Assembly: GCF_001437425.1 (NCBI RefSeq)
Contig: NZ_JQCD01000021.1
Location: 98,757 to 162,756, forward strand
Length of the DNA: 64,000 nt
Direction: 5' to 3'
Source: Weissella minor
Lineage (GTDB): Bacteria > Bacillota > Bacilli > Lactobacillales > Lactobacillaceae
The notes beneath the pieces are model-generated. The model worked only from the letters and a program-made list of their open reading frames with translations, ran no database searches and had not been told where the DNA came from. Shown one piece after another: positions 25,341-34,790 of the stretch. Numbering within the stretch: the stretch's first letter is position 1; each line of letters begins with the position of its first letter. The translations under genes were made by a program, and so were the position numbers.

Positions 25341-27386
25341 GTGAAACAAGAGCAGAAAAAATTAAGCATGCCAAAGCTGTTTCAAACCCGCGGCATTGGT
25401 TGGATTGCAATCCTCGTTTCGCTGATCGCTCTATTGGGAACAATTTTGGCGTTTAATATGAGTTGGTTAATTGGTGTCATCTGGCTAGTTTTGGTCTTCA
25501 TTGCCTTGATGTTTATTTTCAAAACCTTACGTGAAATGAGTGAGGATACCGCCCATTATTTAACGAATTTATCATATCGCATTAAACGTAGTGGTGAAGA
25601 ATCAGCCCTACAAATGCCGGTTGCTTTGATTTTGTATAATGAAAATCATGCCATCAATTGGGTCAATCCCTATATGCAGTCATTGTTAGGTGATGAAATT
25701 ATTATTGGTCAAAATTTAGCCGATGTCTGTGAAGCTATGGAGCAAGCTGTTGAAACAGCGATAGAGTCAGCCGAAACGAATGAAGGTGAAGATGAGGTAA
25801 CAACGCATAAGACGCGTTTAGCTTTTAAGGATCGCTATTTTGAAGTGACCGTCCAAACTGATATTCAAGTCATTTATTTGTATGATGTTACTGAGAATGA
25901 AGCCATTAAGCAGAATTACGAAGATCATCGTTTGTTTATTGGTTTGGTATCAGTCGATAACTATGATGAAGTAACGGAAAGTATGAGCGATGCGAATGCT
26001 TCGACTTTGCGTACATTTTTGACGCGTTCATTTACCAATTGGATGGACGCCCATCAAATCTATACACGTCGAACGGCCGTCGATCGTTTCATGATTATTG
26101 GTTATGATGAAGGTTTGAAGCAAGCCGAAAGTGATAAATTCAGTATTTTGGATGACATTCGTGAAGCAACTTCAGCCCAAAATATGCCATTGACGCTAAG
26201 TATTGGAATTGCTTATCACGAATTATCAATTAATCGTCTCGCTGAAAATGCCCAATCTAATCTGGACTTGGCTTTGGGCCGTGGTGGTGATCAGGTTGTT
26301 GTGAAGGCTGAAGATGGGGAAGCCCGTTTCTATGGTGGTAATACTAATCCGATGGTTAAGCGTACGCGTGTGCGTGCCCGTGTGATTTCACAAGCCTTAA
26401 GTGATTTGATTTCACAAGCTGATCAAGTCTTTATCATGGGACATTCAAAACCTGATATGGACTCATTTGGAGCCGCACTTGGGGTGCGACGCATTGCCCA
26501 AATGCATGACAAGCCATCATGGGTCGTGTATGACACCACGCAACCTGCGCATTCAGATATCAAGAAATTGTTAGTTGAGCTGTCAGGTGAATCCCGTAAT
26601 GAAAATGCCGTGATTATGCCCGATGAAGTTTTGAATCAAGCGACTGAACATAGTCTATTGATTATGGTTGACCATTCAAAGCCATCAATTACGGAATCAG
26701 AGCCAGTCTATCAACGTTTACGTGAACGTGTGATTGTGATTGATCATCACCGTCGTGGTGAAGAATTCCCTGAAGAGCCACAATTGGTGTATGTTGAATC
26801 ATATGCCTCTTCAAGTTCTGAATTGGTTTCTGAATTATTTGAATATCAACCGAATAATCGTGCCCGTGGTTTGACCCGTGTCGAAGCGACAGCAATGTTG
26901 GCTGGAATTCAAGTTGATACTAAGTCATTTACATTGCGGACAGGAACGCGTACCTTTGATGCGGCGAGTTATCTACGTTCAGTGGGTGCCGATGGGACTT
27001 TGATTCAAGATTTGATGAAGGAATCTGTGGAAGCGACCCGTGACCGTTCACGCTTGATTGAACAGGTTAAGGTGAATAATGGGGTGGCCATTGTTGTCGG
27101 CGAAGATACAATGACTTATGATCCCGTTGTGGCCGCACAAGCAGCCGATAGTTTGTTACAATTAATAGATGTAAAGCGTTCATTTGTCATTACACGTCGT
27201 GATGAAGAAACAATTGCGATTTCTGCCCGTTCTGATGGAACGGAAAATGTGCAGATTGTGATGGAACAAATGGGTGGTGGTGGCCATTTGAGTAATGCGG
27301 CAACGCAATTGAAGGAAATCACGACTGACCAAGCGCATGCACAACTGCAAGCCATTTTAGATGAGCAAGCGGAGACTGAAGAATAA
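25341..27386 (+). CDS. gdpP: cyclic-di-AMP phosphodiesterase GdpP
   Basis: Membrane-bound enzyme degrading c-di-AMP, 681 aa from the GTG at 25341. This GTG has AAGGAG at 25326-25331 (9-base gap), while the upstream ATG at 25299 overlaps the -10 box. Domains in order: two transmembrane helices (about residues 18-62), a PAS-like region, a degenerate GGDEF domain ([10 protein letters not shown]), and a DHH/DHHA1 module with [22 protein letters not shown] and [12 protein letters not shown]. The gene order gdpP-rplI-dnaB is conserved in Firmicutes. rplI starts 13 bases after the stop. Confidence 0.95.
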   Translation: MKQEQKKLSMPKLFQTRGIGWIAILVSLIALLGTILAFNMSWLIGVIWLVLVFIALMFIFKTLREMSEDTAHYLTNLSYRIKRSGEESALQMPVALILYNENHAINWVNPYMQSLLGDEIIIGQNLADVCEAMEQAVETAIESAETNEGEDEVTTHKTRLAFKDRYFEVTVQTDIQVIYLYDVTENEAIKQNYEDHRLFIGLVSVDNYDEVTESMSDANASTLRTFLTRSFTNWMDAHQIYTRRTAVDRFMIIGYDEGLKQAESDKFSILDDIREATSAQNMPLTLSIGIAYHELSINRLAENAQSNLDLALGRGGDQVVVKAEDGEARFYGGNTNPMVKRTRVRARVISQALSDLISQADQVFIMGHSKPDMDSFGAALGVRRIAQMHDKPSWVVYDTTQPAHSDIKKLLVELSGESRNENAVIMPDEVLNQATEHSLLIMVDHSKPSITESEPVYQRLRERVIVIDHHRRGEEFPEEPQLVYVESYASSSSELVSELFEYQPNNRARGLTRVEATAMLAGIQVDTKSFTLRTGTRTFDAASYLRSVGADGTLIQDLMKESVEATRDRSRLIEQVKVNNGVAIVVGEDTMTYDPVVAAQAADSLLQLIDVKRSFVITRRDEETIAISARSDGTENVQIVMEQMGGGGHLSNAATQLKEITTDQAHAQLQAILDEQAETEE

Positions 27387-27399
27387 AGGAGCACACAAC

Positions 27400-27852
27400 A
27401 TGAAAGTTATTTTTTTGGAAGATGTTAAGGGCCGTGGTAAGAAGGGCGACATTAAGGATGTTCCTGATGGATACGCAAACAACTTTTTGATTAAGAATCA
27501 TAAAGCAGAGCCTGCAACTAAAAAGAATGTTGCCGTAAGCAATGCCAAGAAGAAGGCTGAAGCGCGTGATGCTGCAGAAGAAAAAGCTGCTGCAGAAGAT
27601 TTGAAAGCAAAGCTTGAAGATGATGCATCAGTTCTTGAATTAACAGCTAAGGCTGGAAATGATGGTCGTTTGTTTGGTGCCGTATCATCAAAGCAAGTTG
27701 TTGAAGCTGCACAATCACAACTTGGTCTTAAGTTGGATAAGCGCAAGATGGATATGAAAGAACCTATCCGTGCCTTGGGTTACACAAACATCAAGATTAA
27801 ATTACACAAAGACGTTGAAGCAACATTACGCGTTCACGTGGCTGAAAAGTAA
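27400..27852 (+). CDS. rplI: 50S ribosomal protein L9
   Basis: 150 aa from the ATG at 27400, after AAGGAG. The N-terminal signature [20 protein letters not shown] is the L9 rRNA-binding domain, followed by a long Ala/Lys-rich helix and a C-terminal domain with [12 protein letters not shown] and [13 protein letters not shown]. The shorter start is chosen because the 13 upstream codons (from 27361) overlap gdpP. Terminator follows. Confidence 0.96.
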   Translation: MKVIFLEDVKGRGKKGDIKDVPDGYANNFLIKNHKAEPATKKNVAVSNAKKKAEARDAAEEKAAAEDLKAKLEDDASVLELTAKAGNDGRLFGAVSSKQVVEAAQSQLGLKLDKRKMDMKEPIRALGYTNIKIKLHKDVEATLRVHVAEK

Positions 27853-27863
27853 ATTTAAAAAAG

Positions 27864-27893
27864 AAAACGCCGTTCTTGTAACGGCGTTTTTTT
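27864..27893 (+). terminator. intrinsic terminator after rplI
   Basis: Perfect 11-bp stem AAAACGCCGTT/AACGGCGTTTT with loop CTTGT and seven T. Confidence 0.92.
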
Positions 27894-28074
27894 GTAGTTG
27901 AATTGAAAGGTTTCAACTTAAACGTTTATTCTGTATAAAATGGCAATTATGATTTGTCAAATAGCCAATTTTAGCTTAGACTGAAGGATATGTTTAAGGA
28001 CAATTGGGATACATAAAAAACAATGCCAAGTTTGGGAATGTCCAACTTGAGATAATTTAGAAAGAGGTGAGCCC

Positions 28075-29484
28075 ATGCCAGACAATAATCAGAATGTGGC
28101 GATTAGTGCACCACAAGATATTAGTGCTGAACAAGCGGTATTAGGGTCAATCCTATTGTCGACTGATCCAACAGATTTAGTGGCACAAGTGTCAACGGTT
28201 TTGGTACCAGAAGATTTCTTTCGGACAGCCCATCAACTAATTTATCGCGCTATTTTAAGCTTAGATGAATCACAACGTGCCATTGACGTTTTGACGATTA
28301 CTGATGAACTAGAAAAGAATAATCAGGTTGAAAATGTTGGCGGGATGGCTTATTTAACGGAATTGGCAACCAGTGTGCCAGTGGCCGGAAATGCCATGTA
28401 TTATGCACGGATTGTGAAGGAGAAGTCACTTCGTCGTGAATTGATTGATACTTTACAAGAAGGTACGCAAGGTTCATATACTGGCGCAACTGACATTGAA
28501 GAATTGGTTTCAGATATTAGTACGAAATTGGATTCAATCAATGCGGGTGAAAAGACGACTGATTTTAAGGACATTGCTGAAGTCGTGACGCGTTCGTTTG
28601 AACAAATCGAAGCCAATTCAGGAACTGATGACCAAGTGACCGGATTAGCAACGGGATATCCGGCCTTAGATAATTTAACGACTGGCTTCCACGGTGGTGA
28701 AATGATTATTGTGGCTGCGCGTCCCGCCGTTGGTAAGACTGCTTTCGTTTTGAATATTGCGCAGCGTGTCGCAGTGGCTGACCCAGGGCTCCCAGTTGTT
28801 ATTTTTTCTTTGGAAATGCCGGACACAGCTTTGGTTAACCGTATGTTAGCAGCGGAAGGAAATATTAATTCCCAACACATGCGTACAGGTAGTTTAGACC
28901 CTGAAGAATGGAATAGTTTAGCCGTGGCAATGGGTTCATTGTCAAAGACTAAGATTTTTATTGACGATACACCTGGAATTAAGGTGAATGAAATCCGTTC
29001 AAAGTTGCGTCGTTTACAGAAAAAAGAAGGCCAAATTGGGCTAGTGATTATTGACTACTTGCAGTTGATTGAAGGTAGTGGTTCTGAAGGGCGTCAGCAA
29101 GAAGTGTCGGCAATTTCACGTTCGATTAAGAAAATGGCGATGGAATTGGATACACCCGTGATTGCGCTATCACAGTTATCACGTAGTGTGGAACAGCGTC
29201 AAGACAAGCGTCCGATGTTGTCTGATATTCGTGAATCTGGATCAATTGAGCAAGACGCGGACATTGTGGCGTTCTTATATCGTGATGATTATTATCGTGA
29301 AAATGAAGATGATGATAGTCCACAAGATCCACGTGATGAAGAACAACAGGATGTGGGTGAAATTGAAGTCATTATTGAAAAGAACCGTTCCGGTGCACGT
29401 GGAACGGCCCGTCTATTATTCGTGAAATCTTATAATAAGTTTTCAAACATTGAATATCGTGATGATGGTAATGGTTTTGGATAA
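28075..29484 (+). CDS. dnaB: replicative DNA helicase
   Basis: Hexameric DnaB-type helicase (DnaC in Bacillus naming), 469 aa. The N-terminal domain starts with PQDISAEQAVLGSILLS; the RecA-like C-terminal domain has Walker A ARPAVGKTAFVLN (about 216-228), FSLEMPDTAL, Walker B VIIDYLQLIEG and DLRESGSIEQDAD-type sensor ISDIRESGSIEQ. Most of the ring-forming motifs are intact and no intein is present. GAGGTGA precedes the ATG. The 181 bases before it hold no other gene. Confidence 0.97.
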   Translation: MPDNNQNVAISAPQDISAEQAVLGSILLSTDPTDLVAQVSTVLVPEDFFRTAHQLIYRAILSLDESQRAIDVLTITDELEKNNQVENVGGMAYLTELATSVPVAGNAMYYARIVKEKSLRRELIDTLQEGTQGSYTGATDIEELVSDISTKLDSINAGEKTTDFKDIAEVVTRSFEQIEANSGTDDQVTGLATGYPALDNLTTGFHGGEMIIVAARPAVGKTAFVLNIAQRVAVADPGLPVVIFSLEMPDTALVNRMLAAEGNINSQHMRTGSLDPEEWNSLAVAMGSLSKTKIFIDDTPGIKVNEIRSKLRRLQKKEGQIGLVIIDYLQLIEGSGSEGRQQEVSAISRSIKKMAMELDTPVIALSQLSRSVEQRQDKRPMLSDIRESGSIEQDADIVAFLYRDDYYRENEDDDSPQDPRDEEQQDVGEIEVIIEKNRSGARGTARLLFVKSYNKFSNIEYRDDGNGFG

Positions 29485-29493
29485 AAAATATAA

Positions 29494-29530
29494 AGGAATC
29501 AGTCAATCGGTGATGGTTGACTGATTCTTT
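29494..29530 (+). terminator. intrinsic terminator after dnaB
   Basis: Stem GAATCAGTCAA/TTGACTGATTC, 10-base loop, then a short T stretch. Its weak tail may allow readthrough into the MFS gene. Confidence 0.7.
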
Positions 29531-29551
29531 AATTGCAAGGGGGCAATTGGA

Positions 29552-30751
29552 ATGCAGCAACAAAAACAAGGCATGGTCCTTAAGTGGTTATTAATCGCGT
29601 CACTGATTAATAATTTTGCGTTTGGTTTGATTTGGCCAATCGTGACAGTTTATGTGAATACAAGTTTACAACAGTCATTGGTTGTTGTCGGATGGGTCAT
29701 GTTATTAATTGCATCTGGACAGGCATTTGGTTCAATTATTAGTGGGCGTTTATTTGATCGTTTTGAACCATATCGCTTAATCCTGTTTGGGACTGGGGCC
29801 ATGATTGCGATTCAAGTAATCTTGATTTTCTTTCATGGCTGGCCTAGTTATGTGATTAACCTGATTATTGCGTCGTTGTTAAATGGTTGGATTATGGCGT
29901 TAATCAATGGTTATGGGACATTAGTTCGTAGTCGTGATGGCCGTTTTGTGTTTAATATGTTGTACTTTACCAATAATTTTGGAATGGTTTTGGGAACGGC
30001 CTTATTGGGGATTATTTATCCCTTTGGAATTGCGTGGCTCTTTGGCTTAGCGGTGGTCTTGTATATTGGGCTATTAGTGATTGTGCGACGTAATTTCAAA
30101 ATTGATGCCAGTTTTTCAACGTATAAAGATGGGGAACAGACGAGTACATTACCACGCTGGAATCGTCGTTTGGTGTATAGTGTAATTATCGGTTTGGTTG
30201 TCTTGTGGATTGCATATGCACAGTGGCAAGGTAACTTATCAGTCTATATGACGCAAGATTTGAAATTACCACTCTGGCAATACTCATTATTGTGGTCAAT
30301 TAACGGATTGTTGATTGCGGTGATTCAATTGGGGATGAACGCCTTTAAACTAACTGAAAGTTCAAAAGCAATGTGGGTGCAAATTTTTGGTGGTATGGCC
30401 ATGTTTGGAGTTGCGTTCTTAGTTTTGCCACACGCAACTAGTTTTGCCGGTTTTGCGTTGGCGATGGTCGTAACAACTTTGGGTGAAGTAACTGCCTTTC
30501 CAATGATTCCGGCCTTAGTGAATGAATTGACGCCTGATAATTTGAAGGGTCGTTACCAAGGGCTAGTGGCTGCCGCACCTTCAGTTGGTCGTGCCATTGG
30601 ACCATTGTTAGGTGGGATTGTCATCGAACAGCATGGTTATACGGCGTTGTTTGATAGTGGGGCTGCCCTTGTCTTCTTGACTGTTGTGGCACTGGCCTTA
30701 TTAATTTATAAAGGTTATCGACAAACTGAAAAATTTAATGAAGGAGCTTAG
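29552..30751 (+). CDS. MFS transporter, probable drug-efflux type
   Basis: 399 aa, 12 hydrophobic segments. GRLFDRFEPYRLI is the loop 2-3 motif of the family, and the start KWLLIASLINNFAFGLIWPIVTVYVNTSL is typical of the DHA1-like drug/metabolite efflux group. GGGG precedes the ATG. The stop overlaps a GTG start candidate of the next gene, so the two may be coupled. Substrate unknown. Confidence 0.8.
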   Translation: MQQQKQGMVLKWLLIASLINNFAFGLIWPIVTVYVNTSLQQSLVVVGWVMLLIASGQAFGSIISGRLFDRFEPYRLILFGTGAMIAIQVILIFFHGWPSYVINLIIASLLNGWIMALINGYGTLVRSRDGRFVFNMLYFTNNFGMVLGTALLGIIYPFGIAWLFGLAVVLYIGLLVIVRRNFKIDASFSTYKDGEQTSTLPRWNRRLVYSVIIGLVVLWIAYAQWQGNLSVYMTQDLKLPLWQYSLLWSINGLLIAVIQLGMNAFKLTESSKAMWVQIFGGMAMFGVAFLVLPHATSFAGFALAMVVTTLGEVTAFPMIPALVNELTPDNLKGRYQGLVAAAPSVGRAIGPLLGGIVIEQHGYTALFDSGAALVFLTVVALALLIYKGYRQTEKFNEGA

Positions 30752-30756
30752 TGTCT

Positions 30757-31314
30757 ATGCAAACCCCGCAGTTACAATTTAGATTTGGTCTTCGAACCCT
30801 GAAAACAGGGATTTCAGTGATGATTTTGGTCATCATTTTTCTACTGTTAGACCGTGGAAATCCAATGATTGCATGTCTTTCAGCTGTGTTTTCTTTACGA
30901 CAAGATTTTGAAACGACGATTCAATTTGGTAAATCACGTGTGATTGCGAATGCTTTCGGTGGGGCTTTTGCGATGGTTTATTCACTTTCGCTCATGGCAA
31001 CCAATCATGCTTATTGGGTCCAGATATTGGTCTTGCCGGTCTTATTGATGATGTTAATTGCGACCAATGATGCTATTAATAATAATAGCGGTATTATTGG
31101 GGCATCAGCCGCATTTTTGATGATTTGCTTTACCATTCCTGCGGATGGAGACTATCTCTACGCTGTAGCGCGAGTAATTGATACATTTATTGGTATGGCT
31201 GTGGCGATTTTAATGAATGTTGGTGTACACCCCATTCACTTTGAAGAGCCATTAAAGGCTGAAGTTGAAGCAATTCACGAGAAAATTGTGGAAGAAATTG
31301 AACATAAAGATTAA
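30757..31314 (+). CDS. ArAE-type membrane protein (aromatic acid exporter N-terminal domain)
   Basis: 185 aa from the ATG at 30757, 10 bases after AAGGAG. A GTG at 30751, overlapping the MFS stop, is an alternative with a 4-base gap. About five hydrophobic segments. The start GLRTLKTGISVMILVIIFLL, with IACLSAVFSLRQDFETTI, matches the N-terminal half of the aromatic acid exporter family (YgaE-like). The C-terminal cytoplasmic half normal in full-length members is missing; the protein ends in a short acidic tail. Function unproven. Confidence 0.7.
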   Translation: MQTPQLQFRFGLRTLKTGISVMILVIIFLLLDRGNPMIACLSAVFSLRQDFETTIQFGKSRVIANAFGGAFAMVYSLSLMATNHAYWVQILVLPVLLMMLIATNDAINNNSGIIGASAAFLMICFTIPADGDYLYAVARVIDTFIGMAVAILMNVGVHPIHFEEPLKAEVEAIHEKIVEEIEHKD

Positions 31315-31320
31315 AGTTAA

Positions 31321-31348
31321 AAGCAAGCCATCGTGGCTTGCTTTTTTT
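31321..31348 (+). terminator. intrinsic terminator after the ArAE-like gene
   Basis: Perfect 10-bp stem AAGCAAGCCA/TGGCTTGCTT, loop TCG, T run. Confidence 0.92.
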
Positions 31349-31489
31349 GTAATATGTGAATTTTTTTATGTATGATAAAATGCATCAGCTTCACAGGGCC
31401 TAGAATTTGATTGGATGTCTTGTTTTTTTATTGCAAAGTGTTACATTTTAAGCAGATAAAACATTAAATGATAATAAGGAGTTTATAAA

Positions 31490-32449
31490 ATGCGAGCAAT
31501 TCAAATTAATGAAGCAGGTGGTCAGCCAGTGTTGACCGATATTCCGGCACCAGCAACGGTAGATGCTGATCAAGTCTTAATCAATGTTAAAGCAGTGGCT
31601 TTGTCTAATTTGGCAAAGCGTGTGGCGCAAGGCCAGCATTATTCATCAGATGCACACTATCCCAAGACAGTTGGCTTGGATGGTGTTGGGGAATTAGCAG
31701 ACGGGACGCCAGTTTATTTTGATCAACCCGTGGATGGTGGAACTTTGGCGGAACAAGTGGTGGTGCCATTAGAGCGCGTGCTTGAATTACCAAATGGTTT
31801 AGACTTAAAGCAGGCAGCGGCTTTAGCAAACCCTGGGATGAGTTCAGTTGCAGCTTTGGTTTACCGCGCGCATGTTAAGCCAGGTGAGACTGTGCTAATT
31901 AATGGGGCAACTGGTGTTGCGGGGACATTAGCGGTTAACATCGCCCGCTTATTAGGTGCTGGGAAAGTTATTGTGACTGGTCGTCGCGGAGCTGCGCTGG
32001 CACAAACAGGCGCAGATGTGATGATTGCTTCAGAAGGTTTAGATTTAGAGCAAACTGAGGACCGCGCCGCTTATGCGCAAAGTATTGGGGCAGTAGCCAG
32101 TTCGGTTGACGTGGTTTTGGACTATTTGTATGGCGCTAGTGCTGAAATCTTATTAGACGTTTTAGCAAAAAAGACGGCAGGTAGTCATACTGTCCGCTTT
32201 GTTCAAATTGGGTCAATGGCGGGTACAACTATTCAATTGCCTGCAAGTGTCTTACGTGCATCTAAAATTGAGTTGATGGGGTCTGGATTACAGTCAGTCG
32301 ATGCTGAAGATTTGCAAGATGCCATTGAACACGTTTATCAATTAGCTCAACGATATGATTTAACAGTACCTGTTCAAACTTTTGATGTTGCCCAAATTAA
32401 TCAGGCTTGGGATGCAGGGAATAATCCGCGTACGGTGATCACTTTTTAA
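31490..32449 (+). CDS. NAD(P)H quinone oxidoreductase-like medium-chain dehydrogenase
   Basis: 319 aa, medium-chain dehydrogenase/reductase fold. The substrate-domain start (ANPGMSSVAALVYRAHVKPGETVLINGATGVAGTLAVNIARLLGA) gives the nucleotide-binding glycine turn. No conserved zinc ligands (Cys or catalytic His-Glu pair) are seen; the protein is cysteine-free, so it is a zinc-independent quinone oxidoreductase or similar NADPH reductase rather than an alcohol dehydrogenase. AAGGAG precedes the ATG. Substrate unknown. Confidence 0.78.
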   Translation: MRAIQINEAGGQPVLTDIPAPATVDADQVLINVKAVALSNLAKRVAQGQHYSSDAHYPKTVGLDGVGELADGTPVYFDQPVDGGTLAEQVVVPLERVLELPNGLDLKQAAALANPGMSSVAALVYRAHVKPGETVLINGATGVAGTLAVNIARLLGAGKVIVTGRRGAALAQTGADVMIASEGLDLEQTEDRAAYAQSIGAVASSVDVVLDYLYGASAEILLDVLAKKTAGSHTVRFVQIGSMAGTTIQLPASVLRASKIELMGSGLQSVDAEDLQDAIEHVYQLAQRYDLTVPVQTFDVAQINQAWDAGNNPRTVITF

Positions 32450-32456
32450 AGCATAA

Positions 32457-32491
32457 GAAAAGACGCACATTGAGCATGTGCGCCTTTTTTA
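32457..32491. terminator. bidirectional terminator between the oxidoreductase and DUF454 genes
   Basis: Stem CGCACAT/ATGTGCG plus A/T pairs (one A-C mismatch), with T runs in both directions. Serves two convergent genes. Confidence 0.8.
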
Positions 32492-32929
32492 TTCTTGTTC
32501 TAAAGCATCTTGTGAGGATTCAAATTCTTCAACTTGAGCAACTGGCTTATGATCTCTAAACCAATTGTTAAAAAGATAACCGCGATAGAAACCTTCCATA
32601 CTGATGATTTGCGCTGCTGAACAGGCAATCAGTGTTAAACGTAACCATAGCTTTGGAACGGTGAAAAAGGGGATCGCCATAAAAGCAGCTGACATAATGT
32701 AAATACCAATGCGTTGCTTTTGACTGAGTTTACGTTGGTAAACGCCTTCTTCAACATAGCGTTGATAATATTTGTTTGCGAGTAACCAAGCGTGCAGGCG
32801 TGGTGATGATTTGGCAAAACAAAGGGCCGCAAAGAAGTAAAAACCAGTCGTTGGTAAGCCCGGAATCCAAATGGCAACGGTGCCAATTGAAAATAAAATT
32901 AATCCTAATAACATGTATAAATAGCGCAT
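32489..32929 (-). CDS. DUF454 (YbaN-like) membrane protein
   Basis: 146 aa. Two N-terminal hydrophobic segments with GTVAIWIPGLPTTGFYFFAALCFAKSSPRLH are the hallmark of the DUF454/YbaN family. Another hydrophobic region follows (residues 85-115), then an acidic tail. Function unknown. Convergent with the oxidoreductase and divergent from ispE. Confidence 0.85.
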   Translation of the reverse strand: MRYLYMLLGLILFSIGTVAIWIPGLPTTGFYFFAALCFAKSSPRLHAWLLANKYYQRYVEEGVYQRKLSQKQRIGIYIMSAAFMAIPFFTVPKLWLRLTLIACSAAQIISMEGFYRGYLFNNWFRDHKPVAQVEEFESSQDALEQE

Positions 32930-33070
32930 GTAGTCAATATCCTTTATGAATTTTTGGCTGATAACTAGGCATATTATAGCAAGAATATGCGACGGCGCCT
33001 ATGGATTCCCCTATTTTGTCGTAGATTTGTTATAATATTTTTAATACTAAAAGCGAATGGGGGATGTTTG

Positions 33071-33928
33071 ATGGAAATTTTGGAACGCGCATATGCCAAA
33101 CTAAATCTCAGCTTGGATACCCCGTATTTACATCGCGATGGACAACAGGAATGGGACATGTTTATGGTGCCCATTGATTTAGCTGATTCGGTAACCATTA
33201 AAACAACTCATGATCATCAGGACATTCATGTCGAATCAACGAGTGGGGTGTTACCGTTAAATGAAAAAAACCTGGCCTATCAAGCGGCGTTGTTAATGCG
33301 ACAATACGCGAAGCGGCAAGAAGGAATTGATATTCATATTGATAAAAAAATTCCGGTTGCGGCTGGATTGGGTGGTGGATCATCTGATGCAGCGGCGGTG
33401 CTTCGTGGTTTAAATAAAATGTGGCAGTTGAACTTGGCTGAGGCTGAACTGGCGAAAATGGGACTAGCCATTGATGCGGATGTACCATTTTGTGTGTACA
33501 GTCGACCTGCGCGAGTGACTGGACGGGGTGAGATTGTTGAGCCGATGGCTGCGAAACTACCATCACTATGGTTGGTTGTTTCCAAGCCGGCGGTCAGTGT
33601 ATCGACACCTAAAATTTTGAAGCAAGTTGATTATGATGCTTTGAAACATGGCGATATGAACGAATTGATGACGAGTTTGGAACAAGGGAATATGGATCAA
33701 GCTTATCAAGAAATGTTTAATGTATTGGAACCTGTCACAGCCGCTCGTTATCCTGAGATTATTAAATTGAAGCAAAAAATGCACAAATTTGGGGCTCAGG
33801 TTGCACAAATGTCTGGGACTGGACCGACTGTGTTTGCCGTTGCTAATCGGGAGTCACGCGCACGCCGAATTTATAATGGTGTCCGTGGATTTGTTCAAGA
33901 AACATTTATTGTTCATATAGTACAATAG
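33071..33928 (+). CDS. ispE: 4-diphosphocytidyl-2-C-methyl-D-erythritol kinase (IspE) family GHMP kinase
   Basis: GHMP-family kinase, 285 aa from ATG 33071, eight bases after GGGGGA. The ATP loop KKIPVAAGLGGGSSDAAAVLRGLN (about residues 93-116) and MSGTGPTVFAV near the C-terminus are classic IspE. The frame is open 84 bases further upstream, but those codons run across an AT-rich promoter-like stretch. Lactic acid bacteria generally make isoprenoids by the mevalonate route, so an IspE homologue here is probably an orphan; the physiological substrate is not certain. Confidence 0.85.
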   Translation: MEILERAYAKLNLSLDTPYLHRDGQQEWDMFMVPIDLADSVTIKTTHDHQDIHVESTSGVLPLNEKNLAYQAALLMRQYAKRQEGIDIHIDKKIPVAAGLGGGSSDAAAVLRGLNKMWQLNLAEAELAKMGLAIDADVPFCVYSRPARVTGRGEIVEPMAAKLPSLWLVVSKPAVSVSTPKILKQVDYDALKHGDMNELMTSLEQGNMDQAYQEMFNVLEPVTAARYPEIIKLKQKMHKFGAQVAQMSGTGPTVFAVANRESRARRIYNGVRGFVQETFIVHIVQ

Positions 33929-33960
33929 ACATAAGCTATACAAATAGGAGAGTGAAGATT

Positions 33961-34740
33961 TTGGAATTGGATATTAGAAATGATGACTTGATTAAGGCAT
34001 TGCATACCTTACGCGAGAATCAAAATGAAGATACAGAAGCACAATATACGCAAGCCTTGCTAAACGCACAATTTATTGCGCCAGTTAGCTTTACTCAAGA
34101 ACCAGAACCACAAGAAGATGGTTCACTATTGGTTCCTGAAGGGACAGAATTGCGCATCGTGACTTTGGAAAACGAAGCCGGTGAAATGGTCTTCCCTGTC
34201 TTTACAGATATGGAAAACTATAATGAAGGTGGCGAATGGGAAGCTGAATTACCTGTCTACCCTTACCCAATGACAATTGAAGAGTATTTGCCAATGGTCT
34301 TTGACGAATCAGGTGAGAAGCCAATGGGTGGATTGGTTTTGAACCAATTCACTGAAGATGGGATGCCAATCTCACTTGGTAATATGGCTTATTTGGCGAA
34401 TGTTCTTGAAGCGCTCAAGAATGATGGTGAAATGCAAGTCAGTTCTGCTGAAAGCATTGCCCCTGGTCCATTGCAATATGAAATTGTTAGTTTAGCTGAT
34501 GATCACAGTGATGTGATTAACCGCCTTTACTTGCTTTGGTTGAGCCAAGGCGAACAAGGTTCATATTTGGTGGTAGTTGATAGTGATAATCGTGAAGCTG
34601 CAACGGCTTTGGAATCAGAATTCACTAAGGTGTTTGAAGAAAATGCCGGGGATGAAGGATCTGACTTCAACTTGATTATGCTTGAAGACTTCGATGTTGA
34701 TATGGACGAATTTACACCAACTTTTGATCGAAATGTCTAA
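33961..34740 (+). CDS. SseB-like protein
   Basis: 259 aa from TTG 33961, 10 bases after AGGAG; a GTG at 33952 is only one base from that site. The N-terminal LLNAQFIAPVSF and then VFTDMENYNEGGEW are typical of SseB N-terminal domains. The C-terminal half is acidic with LWLSQGEQGSYLVVVDSD. Domain function is unknown; E. coli SseB was linked to serine sensitivity. No signal peptide or membrane segment. Confidence 0.7.
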   Translation: MELDIRNDDLIKALHTLRENQNEDTEAQYTQALLNAQFIAPVSFTQEPEPQEDGSLLVPEGTELRIVTLENEAGEMVFPVFTDMENYNEGGEWEAELPVYPYPMTIEEYLPMVFDESGEKPMGGLVLNQFTEDGMPISLGNMAYLANVLEALKNDGEMQVSSAESIAPGPLQYEIVSLADDHSDVINRLYLLWLSQGEQGSYLVVVDSDNREAATALESEFTKVFEENAGDEGSDFNLIMLEDFDVDMDEFTPTFDRNV

Positions 34741-34743
34741 GTT

Positions 34744-34773
34744 TAAGCCACTCTTTTAATAGAGTGGTTTTTT
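34744..34773 (+). terminator. intrinsic terminator after the SseB-like gene
   Basis: Stem AAGCCACTCT/AGAGTGGTTT (one G-U pair), loop TTTAAT, T run. Confidence 0.85.
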
Positions 34774-34790
34774 CATAAGGGGGAATGACG

